From Proruminimicrobium sp963666965 (lineage in GTDB: Bacteria; Elusimicrobiota; Endomicrobiia; Endomicrobiales; Endomicrobiaceae), in contig OY762939.1 in assembly GCA_963666965.1 (NCBI GenBank), positions 434,001 to 498,000 on the forward strand: a DNA stretch of 64,000 nt. The letters run 5' to 3'. Within the stretch, counting starts at the first letter, position 1, and every line of letters starts with the position of its first letter. The notes below the pieces were generated by a model that was given only the letters and a program-made list of their open reading frames with translations, was not told where the DNA came from and ran no database searches. Shown here piece by piece: positions 49,567 through 58,292 of this stretch. Position numbers and translations under genes: made by a program.

Positions 49567-49671
49567 AAGCCCGTTCTTTTTATAAATCGAGCCGGCAAAT
49601 AAACAGTAAAGGAGGATCAATCTAAAAAAACAGACGTAATAAAAACACATTTTATATATACGGAGGCATAT

Positions 49672-50229
49672 ATGCTGGAAAATATCAGATTGATTGCGCA
49701 GCGAATTAAGGAATTAAGGGTGATTTCGGAACTTTCCGTTGAAGATGCCGCGAAAGAATTGAAAATAGATGTTGAAAAATATAAACAGTATGAAACAGGC
49801 ACAGTTGATATTCCGGTTAGTTTTCTTTATGAAATAGCCGGCAAATTTAACGTTGAACTTACGGCTCTTCTTACCGGCGAAGAACCTCGGCTTCAAAGAT
49901 TTTCCGTAGTAAGAAACGGCAAAGGACTTTCAATAGAAAGAAGAAAAGAATATAAATATCAGGATTTGGCGTTTAATTTTATAAATAAAAAATCGGAAAT
50001 ATTTGTTGTTGCCGTTGACCCTTCAAAAGAAGAAAAAAACGTTAATAAATATTCTCATCCCGGCCAGGAATTCAATTTTATTCTGGAAGGGCAGATGAAA
50101 TTTTATTTTCAGGACAAGGAAGTTATTTTAAATCCCGGCGATTCGGTGTATTTTAATTCAGGGTATGAACACGCCATGTCGGCTTTGGGCGACAAACAGC
50201 TGAAATTTCTGGCTGTAATTTTTAATTAA
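49672..50229 (+). CDS. XRE-family regulator with C-terminal cupin domain
   Basis: 185 residues: helix-turn-helix at about 6-62 (ELSVEDAAKELKIDVEKYKQ) and a cupin barrel at about 105-185 (HPGQEFNFILEG, NPGDSVYFNSGYEHAM). PuuR-type regulators with this layout sense small metabolites. It sits 9 bp upstream of an acyl-CoA ligase, so it likely controls that gene and perhaps the transporter after it. Confidence 0.92.
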   Translation: MLENIRLIAQRIKELRVISELSVEDAAKELKIDVEKYKQYETGTVDIPVSFLYEIAGKFNVELTALLTGEEPRLQRFSVVRNGKGLSIERRKEYKYQDLAFNFINKKSEIFVVAVDPSKEEKNVNKYSHPGQEFNFILEGQMKFYFQDKEVILNPGDSVYFNSGYEHAMSALGDKQLKFLAVIFN

Positions 50230-50238
50230 GAGGAAAAA

Positions 50239-51891
50239 ATGTTAAAAGACAAATATATAAAAAGACAATTTAATTCATACGAAGATTTCAAAAATAATTT
50301 TAATGTTGAAATACCTGAAAATTTTAATTTCGGCTTTGACGTCGTTGATGAAATTGCAAATAAAGAGCCAGGCAAAAAAGCGATGGTCTGGTGCGATGAG
50401 AAAGGCGACCACAGAGAATTTACTTTTGAAGATATTAAAAAATACAGCAATAAAACGGCCAATTTTTTCAAATCGCTCGGCATAAAAAAAGGCGATGCCG
50501 TAATGCTTGTTCTTAAAAGAAGATTTGAGTTTTGGTTTGCCATTATAGCTTTGCATAAAATAGGAGCCGTTCCTATACCGGCAACGCATCTTCTTACCGA
50601 AAAAGATATCGTTTACAGAAATAACGCCGCAGATATTAAAATGATAGTGTCTGTAGCAACGGACAATGTCCCGTGCGCAGTTGATAAAGCGCAGCCAAAA
50701 TCACCGACTTTAAAATTTAAAGTAGCGGTAAACGGAGAAGTTGACGGCTGGTATAATTTTGATAAAGAGATAGAAAAGCAGTCCGATATTTTTGAAAGAC
50801 CTACAGGTGCCGAAGCTACTAAAAACGACGATAAATTTTTATTATATTTTACGTCAGGTACTACCGGAATGCCTAAAATGGTGCTGCATGATTTTACATA
50901 TCCTCTGGGACATATGATAACTGCCACATGGCAGAACCTCAAGGAAAATGGACTTCATCTTACAGTTGCCGATACAGGCTGGGCAAAGTCGGCATGGGGC
51001 AAATTATACGGGCAATGGATTTGCGGATGCACGGTTTTTGTTTATGACTATGAAAAATTTACTCCGAAAGAACTTTTGGAAGTAATATCAAAATACGGAG
51101 TAACTTCTTTCTGCGCGCCGCCGACAATTTACAGATATTTTATAAAAGAAAACGTAAAAAAATACGATTTAAGCAAATTGAAATACTGTACGATCGCAGG
51201 CGAGCCGTTAAATCCCGAGGTTTATAACCAGTGGAAAGATTTGACAGGTTTAAAATTAATGGAAGCGTTCGGACAGACGGAAATGGTAGCTCTTTTATGT
51301 AATTTTCCGTGGATGGAGCCTAAAATAGGATCAATGGGAAAACCGTCTCCTCTTTATGACGTTGATATAATTGACGAAAACGGCAATTCGTGCGAGGCCG
51401 GAGAAGTAGGACAGATTGTTGTAAGAATCGGCGATAAAAAACCGGTCGGATTATTCTGCGGCTATTACAGAGACGAAGCTCTTACAAAAAAAGTATGGCA
51501 TGACGGAATGTATTATACGGGCGATACCGCCTATAAAGACGAAGACGGTCATTACTGGTTTGTCGGAAGAGCGGACGATATAATAAAAAGTTCCGGTTAC
51601 AGAATCGGGCCTTTTGAAGTTGAAAGCGCTTTGATGGAACATCCTTCGGTTTTGGAATGTGCGATAACGGCAGTTCCCGATCCTGACAGAGGGCAAATCG
51701 TTAAAGCTACGATAGTTCTTGCAAAAGGATATGTAGCAAGCGAAGAATTGAAAAAAGAAATACAGAATCACGTTAAAAGAGTTACGGCTCCTTACAAATA
51801 TCCGAGAATAGTTGAGTTTGTAACTGAACTTCCGAAAACTATAAGCGGAAAAATAAGAAGAGTCCAGATCAGAGAAGAAGGCGACAAATAA
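50239..51891 (+). CDS. AMP-forming acyl-CoA synthetase (medium-chain type)
   Basis: 550 residues. Seen: LLYFTSGTTGMPKMVLHDFT (about 195-214, ATP loop), AFGQTEMVALLC (about 342-353), YTGDTAYKDEDGHYWFVGRA and the C-terminal catalytic Lys in LPKTISGKIRRVQIRE. It resembles the MACS/benzoate-type acid ligases more than acetyl-CoA synthetase because of its N-terminus and HDFTYPLGH. Substrates could be medium-chain, aryl or branched acids. Operon with the XRE-cupin regulator; the OFA transporter follows. Confidence 0.92.
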   Translation: MLKDKYIKRQFNSYEDFKNNFNVEIPENFNFGFDVVDEIANKEPGKKAMVWCDEKGDHREFTFEDIKKYSNKTANFFKSLGIKKGDAVMLVLKRRFEFWFAIIALHKIGAVPIPATHLLTEKDIVYRNNAADIKMIVSVATDNVPCAVDKAQPKSPTLKFKVAVNGEVDGWYNFDKEIEKQSDIFERPTGAEATKNDDKFLLYFTSGTTGMPKMVLHDFTYPLGHMITATWQNLKENGLHLTVADTGWAKSAWGKLYGQWICGCTVFVYDYEKFTPKELLEVISKYGVTSFCAPPTIYRYFIKENVKKYDLSKLKYCTIAGEPLNPEVYNQWKDLTGLKLMEAFGQTEMVALLCNFPWMEPKIGSMGKPSPLYDVDIIDENGNSCEAGEVGQIVVRIGDKKPVGLFCGYYRDEALTKKVWHDGMYYTGDTAYKDEDGHYWFVGRADDIIKSSGYRIGPFEVESALMEHPSVLECAITAVPDPDRGQIVKATIVLAKGYVASEELKKEIQNHVKRVTAPYKYPRIVEFVTELPKTISGKIRRVQIREEGDK

Positions 51892-51913
51892 TCAAAAATA
51901 ATTTGAAACATAA

Positions 51914-51939
51914 GCGGCAGGATTTTATAATCCTGCCGC
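51914..51939 (+). promoter_or_regulatory. Strong hairpin between ligase and OFA transporter genes
   Basis: Perfect 11-bp stem GCGGCAGGATT (51914-51924) / AATCCTGCCGC (51929-51939), loop TTAT. No T-run follows, so it is more likely an mRNA-stability or processing element than a terminator. Confidence 0.55.
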
Positions 51940-51983
51940 CGAGGGTGTTCTGCGCCGTTAATCAAAAATTTAAAAGAGGGTAA

Positions 51984-53213
51984 ATGAATATAAACAATAG
52001 AGGATTGCGTACAGTTATAGCATCGGCTGCTATACAATTATGTCTTGGTACGGCATACGTATGGAGCGTATTTCAGACAGGAGTAGCAAACAGCATATTT
52101 AAAGGAGATAATGTCAAAGCAAGTCTTGCGTTTTCTCTTTTGCTTGCAATGCTTTCGGTTGGAGGAGTTATAGGAGGAAGACTTGCGGTTAAATATTCAC
52201 CGAGAATCGTTATTATCGCCGGCGGAATAATTTTGAGTTTCGGTTTTTTTCTGGCTTCGCTTGTAAATGAAAATATCGCATGGCTTCTTTGGGTTTCATA
52301 CGGGGTACTCGGCGGTATCGGTATGGGTTTTACTTATACCACTACAATAGCATGCGCCCAAAAATGGTATCCGAATAAAAAGGGATTAATTACCGGAGTA
52401 ATAGTTTCATCGTTAGGGCTTGGCGGAGTAATTTTTACGCCGATTATAGAAAGGCTTATAAAACTTTTCGGAGGACAGGGTGCAGGCGAACCGGGTACGT
52501 TTATGGTCCTTTCGGTAATATTTCTTGTTGTTTGTACGGCCGGAGGTCTTTTTATTCAAAATCCTCCCGCTGAAATACTTACTTTAACGGCCGACGACTC
52601 AAAAAAAATGGTCAAAAAAGATTATACTCCTTCGCAGATGTTCAAAGAGCCTTCTTTCTATATCGCTTTCACCACATTGATGTTTGCATGTATGGGCGGC
52701 CTTATGATGATGGGCTTTGCAAAACCTATTGCCGTTGCAAAAGGGCTTGTTGAAACTGCGACGATAGGCGTTTTGCTTATATCTGTTTTTAATTCTGCAG
52801 GACGGCTTGTATGGGGAATTATTTCCGATAAATTAGGCAGAGAAAATACTATCATAATTCTGCTTATCGGAACGGCAGTAACGTCGCTTCTTGTCAATAT
52901 GGCAAACGGATATTGGATTTTTGTTTTGATAGGAGCGATAGGTTTTTTTTACGGAGGTTATTTGAGCAACTTCGCGCTTCTTACGGCAGATTTGTTCGGG
53001 CCTAAATATATGTCGGCAAATTACGGATTCGTCCTGCTCGGTTTTTCGGTCGGCGCGATAGTTTCTTCGCAGATTGCCGGTTATTATAAAAATATTGCCG
53101 CAAACGATATCAGTTTAATGTTTCCGGCTTTTGTAATAGGGGCAGCTTTTGCCGTTACGGGTGTATTTTTGATGCTTTTATTAAAAAAGATAAAAAACAG
53201 ACAGAATATTTAA
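51984..53213 (+). CDS. OFA-family MFS transporter
   Basis: 409 residues, 12 predicted helices. Seen: the family opening QLCLGTAYVWSVFQTGVAN, GGIGMGFTYTTTIACAQKWY (about 111-130) and FGPKYMSANYGFVLLGF, like oxalate:formate antiporters. Expected to exchange organic acids. It follows the acyl-CoA ligase with a hairpin in between, so it may carry the ligase substrate or product. Confidence 0.9.
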   Translation: MNINNRGLRTVIASAAIQLCLGTAYVWSVFQTGVANSIFKGDNVKASLAFSLLLAMLSVGGVIGGRLAVKYSPRIVIIAGGIILSFGFFLASLVNENIAWLLWVSYGVLGGIGMGFTYTTTIACAQKWYPNKKGLITGVIVSSLGLGGVIFTPIIERLIKLFGGQGAGEPGTFMVLSVIFLVVCTAGGLFIQNPPAEILTLTADDSKKMVKKDYTPSQMFKEPSFYIAFTTLMFACMGGLMMMGFAKPIAVAKGLVETATIGVLLISVFNSAGRLVWGIISDKLGRENTIIILLIGTAVTSLLVNMANGYWIFVLIGAIGFFYGGYLSNFALLTADLFGPKYMSANYGFVLLGFSVGAIVSSQIAGYYKNIAANDISLMFPAFVIGAAFAVTGVFLMLLLKKIKNRQNI

Positions 53214-53230
53214 AACGACATAAAATAAAA

Positions 53231-53265
53231 AACGGGCAGATATAAATTATCTGTCCGTTTTTTAT
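53231..53265. terminator. Bidirectional terminator between transporter and pilin-like genes
   Basis: AACGGGCAGATA (53231-53242) / TATCTGTCCGTT (53248-53259) with one G:U, then T-run; shared by convergent genes. Confidence 0.85.
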
Positions 53266-53273
53266 TATTTTAT

Positions 53274-53720
53274 TTATCTTACGTCAAATTCACTTTTTTC
53301 GCCGGTAGGTTCGGTATAATAAACGGTCATTATATTGCCTTTTGATTTAAACACGTGTAAAACTACCTCAACTCCGTAAAGAATCGTTCCTTCCGAACTT
53401 GTTTGGACGGTGAAGGCTGCTCCGTCAACTTTTCCCGGCACATATACGGAAAAAGTTTTAAAATATTTGTTCAGTCTTGCGTCAATTTCAGGCACTTCCG
53501 TAAATGAAGCGTTTTCGGCAGGTTTATATTCGCTAAACTCGGCATAATACATTTTTTGTATTTTTGCGATGCTTGATGCAAGCATTATTCCTTCGCTTGT
53601 TTTCGCCTCTTTTACAAATATGCCGTAAGAGCCTACTACAAGAACTATCAGGATGGCAAAGACGACAAACGTTATCACAAGTTCCATTAAAGAGAACCCT
53701 TTATGATTTTTTATGCTCAC
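53274..53720 (-). CDS. Diverged pilin-like protein A
   Basis: 148 residues. Prepilin leader MSIKNHKG|FSLMELVITF with Glu5 and a hydrophobic assembly helix (VVFAILIVLVVGSYGIF). The central part (SIAKIQKMYYAEFSEY, EVPEIDARLNKYFKTFSV) is shared with its neighbour. It differs from the four tandem pilins at 25.8-28.2 kb in helix and head, so it belongs to another filament subtype or a minor pilin. It is 20 bp after its paralogue, in one operon. Confidence 0.9.
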   Translation of the reverse strand: MSIKNHKGFSLMELVITFVVFAILIVLVVGSYGIFVKEAKTSEGIMLASSIAKIQKMYYAEFSEYKPAENASFTEVPEIDARLNKYFKTFSVYVPGKVDGAAFTVQTSSEGTILYGVEVVLHVFKSKGNIMTVYYTEPTGEKSEFDVR

Positions 53721-53740
53721 AAAAACTCCTTTTATATAAT

Positions 53741-54160
53741 TTACTTAGTTATAGTTATGCCGTCTATAATTAAAATATTGGTCTTGTCGTCAAAAGCATG
53801 GAGTACTACTTCGGTTCCGGCAAGAATGTTATTTTCGGATTTTGTGACAACCGTAAAAATTGAATTTTGATATGTCCCCGGAACCTGTACAGAAAAAGTT
53901 TTGAAATATTTATTAAATCGTGCGTCAATTTCCGGAACATTACTGTAAGAAGTTTCTGAAATTGCAGTATATCCGCCTGCTTCTGTATAAGAAAGTTTTT
54001 GTATTTTTGCAATGCTTGAAATAAGCAGTTTGCCTTCGCTTATCATTGCGTCTTTTACAAATCTTCTGTATGAAAATAACGATATTGAAACAAGAATACT
54101 GAAAATAGCTATTGTAATAATAAGCTCTATAAAAGTAAAACCACGGTTTAATTTAGTCAT
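53741..54160 (-). CDS. Diverged pilin-like protein B
   Basis: 139 residues, leader MTKLNRG|FTFIELIITI with Glu5 and an assembly helix. It shares SIAKIQKLSYTE, NVPEIDARFNKYFKTFSVQV and an EVVLHAFD-type ending with the next gene, indicating tandem duplication. Good ribosome-binding site (AAGGA). First gene of a two-gene unit with a promoter at 54203-54231. Confidence 0.9.
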   Translation of the reverse strand: MTKLNRGFTFIELIITIAIFSILVSISLFSYRRFVKDAMISEGKLLISSIAKIQKLSYTEAGGYTAISETSYSNVPEIDARFNKYFKTFSVQVPGTYQNSIFTVVTKSENNILAGTEVVLHAFDDKTNILIIDGITITK

Positions 54161-54202
54161 AAAGGTATCCTTGTTGTGAAGTAGTGTTGTTCTTTAGCGT
54201 GA

Positions 54203-54231
54203 ATAGTATCAAATTTGATTTATGCTGTAAA
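54203..54231 (-). promoter_or_regulatory. Promoter for the diverged pilin pair
   Basis: Minus strand: -35 TTTACA (54231-54226), 17-bp spacer, -10 TACTAT (54208-54203). Confidence 0.55.
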
Positions 54232-54245
54232 CGTATTTTTTGCGG

Positions 54246-54274
54246 TTGTGCAAAATTTCAAATTGTTGTATAAT
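54246..54274 (+). promoter_or_regulatory. Promoter for tRNA-Ser
   Basis: -35 TTGTGC (54246-54251), 17-bp spacer, -10 TATAAT (54269-54274); about 20 bases before the tRNA. Confidence 0.6.
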
Positions 54275-54298
54275 CAACGTCAGCAAATAATATTAAAT

Positions 54299-54390
54299 GG
54301 AGAGGTCGCATAGCTGGTCTAGTGCGCCGGTTTGCTAAACCGGTGTACAGGTGAAAACCTGTACCGAGGGTTCGAATCCCTCTCTCTCCG
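54299..54390 (+). tRNA. tRNA-Ser (GCU)
   Basis: 92 nt class II tRNA: acceptor GGAGAGG/TCTCTCC (last pair G:U), anticodon loop TTTGCTAAA (GCU), long variable arm GTACAGGTGAAAACCTGTAC, T arm GAGGG-TTCGAAT-CCCTC, discriminator G. CCA is not encoded, in contrast to tRNA-fMet here. A T-run follows. Confidence 0.96.
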
Positions 54391-54860
54391 TTTTTTTGAG
54401 TTCTTTTGGATTGATACTTCGTTGCTCAGTGGTTCGGGTACTTCCGGCTCCGCCTGTTCACAGTACACTCTCACCACTTCGTGCCTCGTCTAAATCCAAA
54501 ATCATCTCAAAAAAACTTAGTAAAAAGCAGTTTTTGAGTTTTTTTATTCTTTGGACTCGTTACCGCTCGGCTCTGCTCGATATACTTTGTCCAAAAATAA
54601 TCAAAAATCATCTTAAAATACTTCGTAAAAATTGGTTTTTGAGCCCTTTTGAATTTATACTTTGTTGAAAAGTTTTTCGGGTACCTCGGGACTCCGTTCC
54701 TTTACAGTATACTCTTCGGTTTGCTTTGCAAATCCGCCCAACATCCAAAACTTTTTGCCTTGTCTAAATCCAAAATCATTTCAAAAAACTTAGCAAAAGT
54801 GGTTTTTGAGTTTTTTTTATTCTTTGGGCTCGTTACAGGCCTGCTTTCTAAATAAATATA
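54391..54860. repeat. Degenerate repeat array downstream of tRNA-Ser
   Basis: The 535-bp gap has no credible gene. Blocks starting TTTTTGAG recur at about 54392, 54532, 54638 and 54804, each followed by ATTCTTTGGRCTCGTTAC- or GGATTGATACTTCGTTGC-like sequence. Blocks AAATCCAAAATCATYTCAAA with CTTAGYAAAA recur at about 54490 and 54766, and a related AATCATCTTAAAATACTTCG at about 54606. GGGTACYTC and CAGTAYACTCT are also shared. Two larger units of about 250 bp are visible. Position next to a tRNA suggests decayed mobile or integration remnants. Confidence 0.65.
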
Positions 54861-54925
54861 AGAGTTTTCATTATGCACCTGTATCAAATATTACTTCACA
54901 TTTTCAGTTTTAATGAGGATAAACA

Positions 54926-55810
54926 ATGTATAAAAATATGTGTGATATGATAGATAATAATTTGCCGAAAATAAAAACAATTCTTTATCAAATATTTTTG
55001 TTGACATTGGGAAACGCATTATGCGTCTTTGCAGTTATCACTATTCTTCTACCGCATAAATTTCTCTCCGGCGGTCTGACCGGGTTGTCCCTAATTATCT
55101 ACTATAAAAGCCAGATACTGCCTGTAGGATTTCTCTATCTTTTGATTAATATTCCTATATTTCTGATTAGTTTAAAGCTGTTGGGGGTGAGGTTTGTTGT
55201 TTATACAGGAGTGAGTATTTTGATTTATTCAACAATGCTTTTTATTCCGGTGTTTCCTTTACCAATTACAGATAAATTTTTGGCAGCAGTAACTGCAGGA
55301 ATATTTAGCGGAGTCGGAGGCGCGCTCATGATGCGCTCCTATGGTTCTCCGGGAGGGGCAGACATTATCAGTATCTTGTTGTATAAATATGCAGGTATTT
55401 CCGTTGGTGTGGCATCCGTTATTTTTAACGCCGTCATAATGGCTGTTTCCGTGTTTATATTCCCGCTTGAAAATATACTCTATACCTTTATTTTTATCGT
55501 AGTTAGCGCAAAGGTCCTGGATATGATTTTTCACGGCTTAAGTAAGAGAAAAGCATTCATTATTATATCGGTTCACTGGAAAGATATTATTGATGAAATA
55601 AATAATAAAACACAAATCGGGGCTACTCTGCTTCAGGGAAAGGGCAGTTTTAACGGTGGGGAGAATCAAATCATATATTCAATAGTCACAAAAAAAGATG
55701 TAATGCCTCTTAAAAAAATGATCTTGAAAAAGGATCCGTGTGCATTCATTGCTATTTTGGAAGCATCTGATGTCGTTAGCGAAAATGTAGGCAATCAGCC
55801 TCATTGGTAA
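54926..55810 (+). CDS. YitT family membrane protein
   Basis: 294 residues: five or six helices in the first 180 residues (e.g. GNALCVFAVITILLPHKFLS, GGVGGALMMRSYGSPGGADI) and a C-terminal DUF2179 domain (about 205-290) ending AILEASDVVSE. Family members are uncharacterised inner-membrane proteins. Its codon use and style (AACCGGTG-, CAATCAGCC-type words) are slightly different from its neighbours. ATG 54926 follows GAGGA. Confidence 0.9.
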   Translation: MYKNMCDMIDNNLPKIKTILYQIFLLTLGNALCVFAVITILLPHKFLSGGLTGLSLIIYYKSQILPVGFLYLLINIPIFLISLKLLGVRFVVYTGVSILIYSTMLFIPVFPLPITDKFLAAVTAGIFSGVGGALMMRSYGSPGGADIISILLYKYAGISVGVASVIFNAVIMAVSVFIFPLENILYTFIFIVVSAKVLDMIFHGLSKRKAFIIISVHWKDIIDEINNKTQIGATLLQGKGSFNGGENQIIYSIVTKKDVMPLKKMILKKDPCAFIAILEASDVVSENVGNQPHW

Positions 55811-55906
55811 TAAAGTGCCGGTTCTGTTAATGATTTTTTGACAATATAAAGTAGATGGTTAGGTAGTAGACAGTAATGTCAATATTGAACAAAGGAGGAA
55901 ATTATT

Positions 55907-56398
55907 ATGTCAAACGCAAAGTACAGATCAATCGTAAAACTTGATTTCCAGTATGCACACAGGTTTATGAATTATCCGGGAGAGGCAAGCTATCTTCACG
56001 GACACTCCGGATTACTAACAATCGAAATTGAAGGTGATTTAAACGAACACAATTATGCCTATCCGGTAAAAGAGGCACAAAAATTGGCATGGGCAGTAGC
56101 CGATAACTTCATGCACGCAACTATTTTTCAAGAAGGCGATCCATTGCTTGATTTAGTTTTGCAGGGATATGAGAAAACAGGAATGAAAGGCACAACGAAT
56201 AGATTCGGGACGCCTGCAAAAGCTCTCAATCATGAATTGGTAAAATCGTTTCCTGAAAGCAGAGTAGCTGTAAGTAAAGGTCCTTCAACTTGCGAATGGT
56301 TCTGTACGGTATTCTATGAACTATTGAAAGACAAGTTGAATATTAAAAAAATAGAATTCCGTTCTTCTTCGTTGAACTGCGCATCAAGAGAGTTTTAA
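55907..56398 (+). CDS. 6-pyruvoyl-tetrahydropterin synthase / QueD-like protein
   Basis: 163 residues. Seen: zinc ligands in FQYAHRFMNYPGEASYLHGH (His19, His36, His38) and STCEWFCTVFYELL near residue 128, with a C-terminal Glu in KKIEFRSSS. The catalytic Cys expected four residues before HGH is Ala here, with Glu at the fifth, so it is not a textbook QueD; Glu-dependent PTPS-III-type chemistry or a diverged role is possible. Strong AAAGGAGG ribosome-binding site. No other queuosine genes are nearby. Confidence 0.78.
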   Translation: MSNAKYRSIVKLDFQYAHRFMNYPGEASYLHGHSGLLTIEIEGDLNEHNYAYPVKEAQKLAWAVADNFMHATIFQEGDPLLDLVLQGYEKTGMKGTTNRFGTPAKALNHELVKSFPESRVAVSKGPSTCEWFCTVFYELLKDKLNIKKIEFRSSSLNCASREF

Positions 56399-56417
56399 TA
56401 AAAAAGACGTAATAGAA

Positions 56418-56450
56418 AACATCCGCCGGTTTATCGGCGGATGTTTTTGT
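56418..56450 (+). terminator. Terminator of the PTPS-like gene
   Basis: AACATCCGCCG (56418-56428) / CGGCGGATGTT (56435-56445), six-base loop, then TTTGTTTT. Confidence 0.9.
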
Positions 56451-56646
56451 TTTGTAAACAGAAGTGATGTTTTAAACACATACGGGATATTTGATATTCT
56501 TCGCTTTACATAAATATAAAAAACTATAAATAATTTTCTTTTTGATTTTTTCTGACAATACTAATCTTTGATTTTATTATAATATTCTCAATATGCGGTA
56601 TTTTTTGCTATAGTTGGTCATAAGCCAAAATATTCGGGGGATAGAG

Positions 56647-57066
56647 ATGATAAGTTTTAAAAAGACGCTTGAATCAATAATTGACAATGCGGGGGTTTCG
56701 TTGATTTCTTCGGTGGACGAAGAGGGGTTTCCTAATTCAAAAGCTATGCTTCCGCCCAGAAAAAGAAGCGGGCTGAAAACTTTTTATTTTACGACTAATA
56801 CGTCTTCAATGCGCGTAAAACAATATAGCGCTAATCCGAAAGCATGCATATACTTTTTTGATAAAAGATTTTTCAAAGGGATTATGCTCAAAGGCGAAAT
56901 GAAAGTTTTAACCGATGCAAAAACAAAACGAATGATATGGCGTGAAGGCGATACCATGTATTATCCAAAAGGCGTAACTGATCCCGATTACTGCGTTTTA
57001 AAATTTACCGCCTTCAGCGGCAGATTTTACAGCAATTTTTCATCTAAAGATTTTAGTTTAAAATAA
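56647..57066 (+). CDS. Pyridoxamine 5'-phosphate oxidase-like flavin-binding protein
   Basis: 139 residues with the split-barrel FMN-binding fold: ISSVDEEGFPNSKAMLPPRK (about 20-39), TFYFTTNTSSMRVKQYSANP and ACIYFFDKRFFKGIMLKGEM. Typical of general-stress-protein-26-like PPOX members, whose roles range from flavin or F420 reductases to heme binding. ATG 56647 lies after GGGGGATAG; an upstream frame start has no ribosome-binding site. Confidence 0.85.
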   Translation: MISFKKTLESIIDNAGVSLISSVDEEGFPNSKAMLPPRKRSGLKTFYFTTNTSSMRVKQYSANPKACIYFFDKRFFKGIMLKGEMKVLTDAKTKRMIWREGDTMYYPKGVTDPDYCVLKFTAFSGRFYSNFSSKDFSLK

Positions 57067-57111
57067 TTAAACTGCGTTGTTATAAAAATATCGGAGAGAA
57101 ATTTTATCGGT

Positions 57112-57531
57112 ATGGAAAAAAATAATTTAAAACCGTTGGCGGTTACATTTTTTATAAGCGGTATTTGGGATTTAATAGCCGGCGTAATATATCTTTTTTT
57201 TATCGGAAACGGCAGACTGATTGACAATCCGCAGGCTCATCCGTTTTACTGTGTATTTCTTGCTTCGTTCTTTTTCTGTTTTGCTTATATTCAATTTTTC
57301 TCGGCTTTTAATATGCGCAGATATCTGTTTAATGTCGGCTGTCTGATTTTCGGCAGACTTTTTTATGTTGTGCAACTTTACTGGTATATTTTATTTTTTA
57401 AAGATTTTCCCGCAACATTCTGGTTTACCGGCATAATTGATATGACATTTGTAGTCTTATACTTTGTTTTTGCTTTCCGTGCGGGATTTGGAATGAAAGA
57501 TTTATTTCTGCCTTTCCGTGAAAACGCATAG
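57112..57531 (+). CDS. Four-TM membrane protein of unknown function
   Basis: 139 residues with four hydrophobic helices: about 11-32 (FFISGIWDLIAGVIYLFFIG), 46-64, 74-95 and 104-125, and a short loop NGRLIDNPQAHPFY after the first. No motif is recognised. It starts 45 bp after the flavin-binding protein and may be co-transcribed with it. Real because of length, helix spacing and ribosome-binding context (GGAGAG). Confidence 0.65.
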   Translation: MEKNNLKPLAVTFFISGIWDLIAGVIYLFFIGNGRLIDNPQAHPFYCVFLASFFFCFAYIQFFSAFNMRRYLFNVGCLIFGRLFYVVQLYWYILFFKDFPATFWFTGIIDMTFVVLYFVFAFRAGFGMKDLFLPFRENA

Positions 57532-57590
57532 AGTAAAATATTTTGTAAAATATATCTTATATTTAATCTGGTTTAAACCGGAGATGCATT

Positions 57591-58280
57591 ATGAAAAACA
57601 GATTTAAAGAGATAAAAAAGCATTTTGAAAAAGAGGCTGCCGTATTTGATGAGTTATTTTATAAAATAGTTCCTCAATACAGACAGATGCTCGAAATTCT
57701 TGTTCAGTCCATGCCTTTTAAAAAAGATGAACAACTAAAAATCATAGACCTCGGATGCGGCACGGGTAATCTCGGAGCAAAAGCCAAAGAATATTATCCG
57801 AATGCGCATCTTACATGCCTTGATATATCCGAAAATATGATAAAAATGGCTAAAACAAAATTTGAAAAATATCCCGACACGGTTTTTTGGCACGGAGATA
57901 TAAGAAAATTTGATTATTCAAAAAAATATGACGCCGTAATATCTTCTATGGCTCTGCATCACGTGGAAGGAAACGAAAAAATAAAATTTTATAAAAAGCT
58001 GCATAAAGCTCTTAAACACGGCGGTGTTTTTCTGAATATGGATATATTTATAACAAAAGATGCGTCTATTCAAAAATTTTATACAGATAAATGGATTTCT
58101 TTTATGAGTGAAAACGGGCTTGCTTCAAATAAAGTAAAAGAAATGATTTTACGCCATAAAAAAGAAGACAGACCGGTGTTTATAGACTGGGAACTTTCGG
58201 CTTTGAAAAAGGCGGGATTTAAAAATCCCGATATAATATTTAAAAATTTTAATTTTGCCGTTTACGGCGCTAAAAAATAA
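57591..58280 (+). CDS. Class I SAM-dependent methyltransferase
   Basis: 229 residues. Seen: motif I LKIIDLGCGTGNLGAKA (about 46-62), HLTCLDISENMIKMAKTKF (acidic ligand), DAVISSMALHHVEG (motif IV region, about 121-134). The acceptor is unknown; the fold is like UbiE/Methyltransf_25. It is followed by a broken DUF1330 gene 12 bp later on the same strand. Confidence 0.88.
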   Translation: MKNRFKEIKKHFEKEAAVFDELFYKIVPQYRQMLEILVQSMPFKKDEQLKIIDLGCGTGNLGAKAKEYYPNAHLTCLDISENMIKMAKTKFEKYPDTVFWHGDIRKFDYSKKYDAVISSMALHHVEGNEKIKFYKKLHKALKHGGVFLNMDIFITKDASIQKFYTDKWISFMSENGLASNKVKEMILRHKKEDRPVFIDWELSALKKAGFKNPDIIFKNFNFAVYGAKK

Positions 58281-58292
58281 AAAGAGGATACA

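Noticed and set aside
50275..50589. Open frame of 104 residues opposite the acyl-CoA ligase
   Set aside because: Shadow of the ligase gene with no ribosome-binding site; the plus-strand protein shows all family motifs.
54351..54855. Two open frames of 105 and 68 residues downstream of tRNA-Ser
   Set aside because: The first starts inside the tRNA and both run through degenerate repeats; no ribosome-binding site or protein-like pattern.
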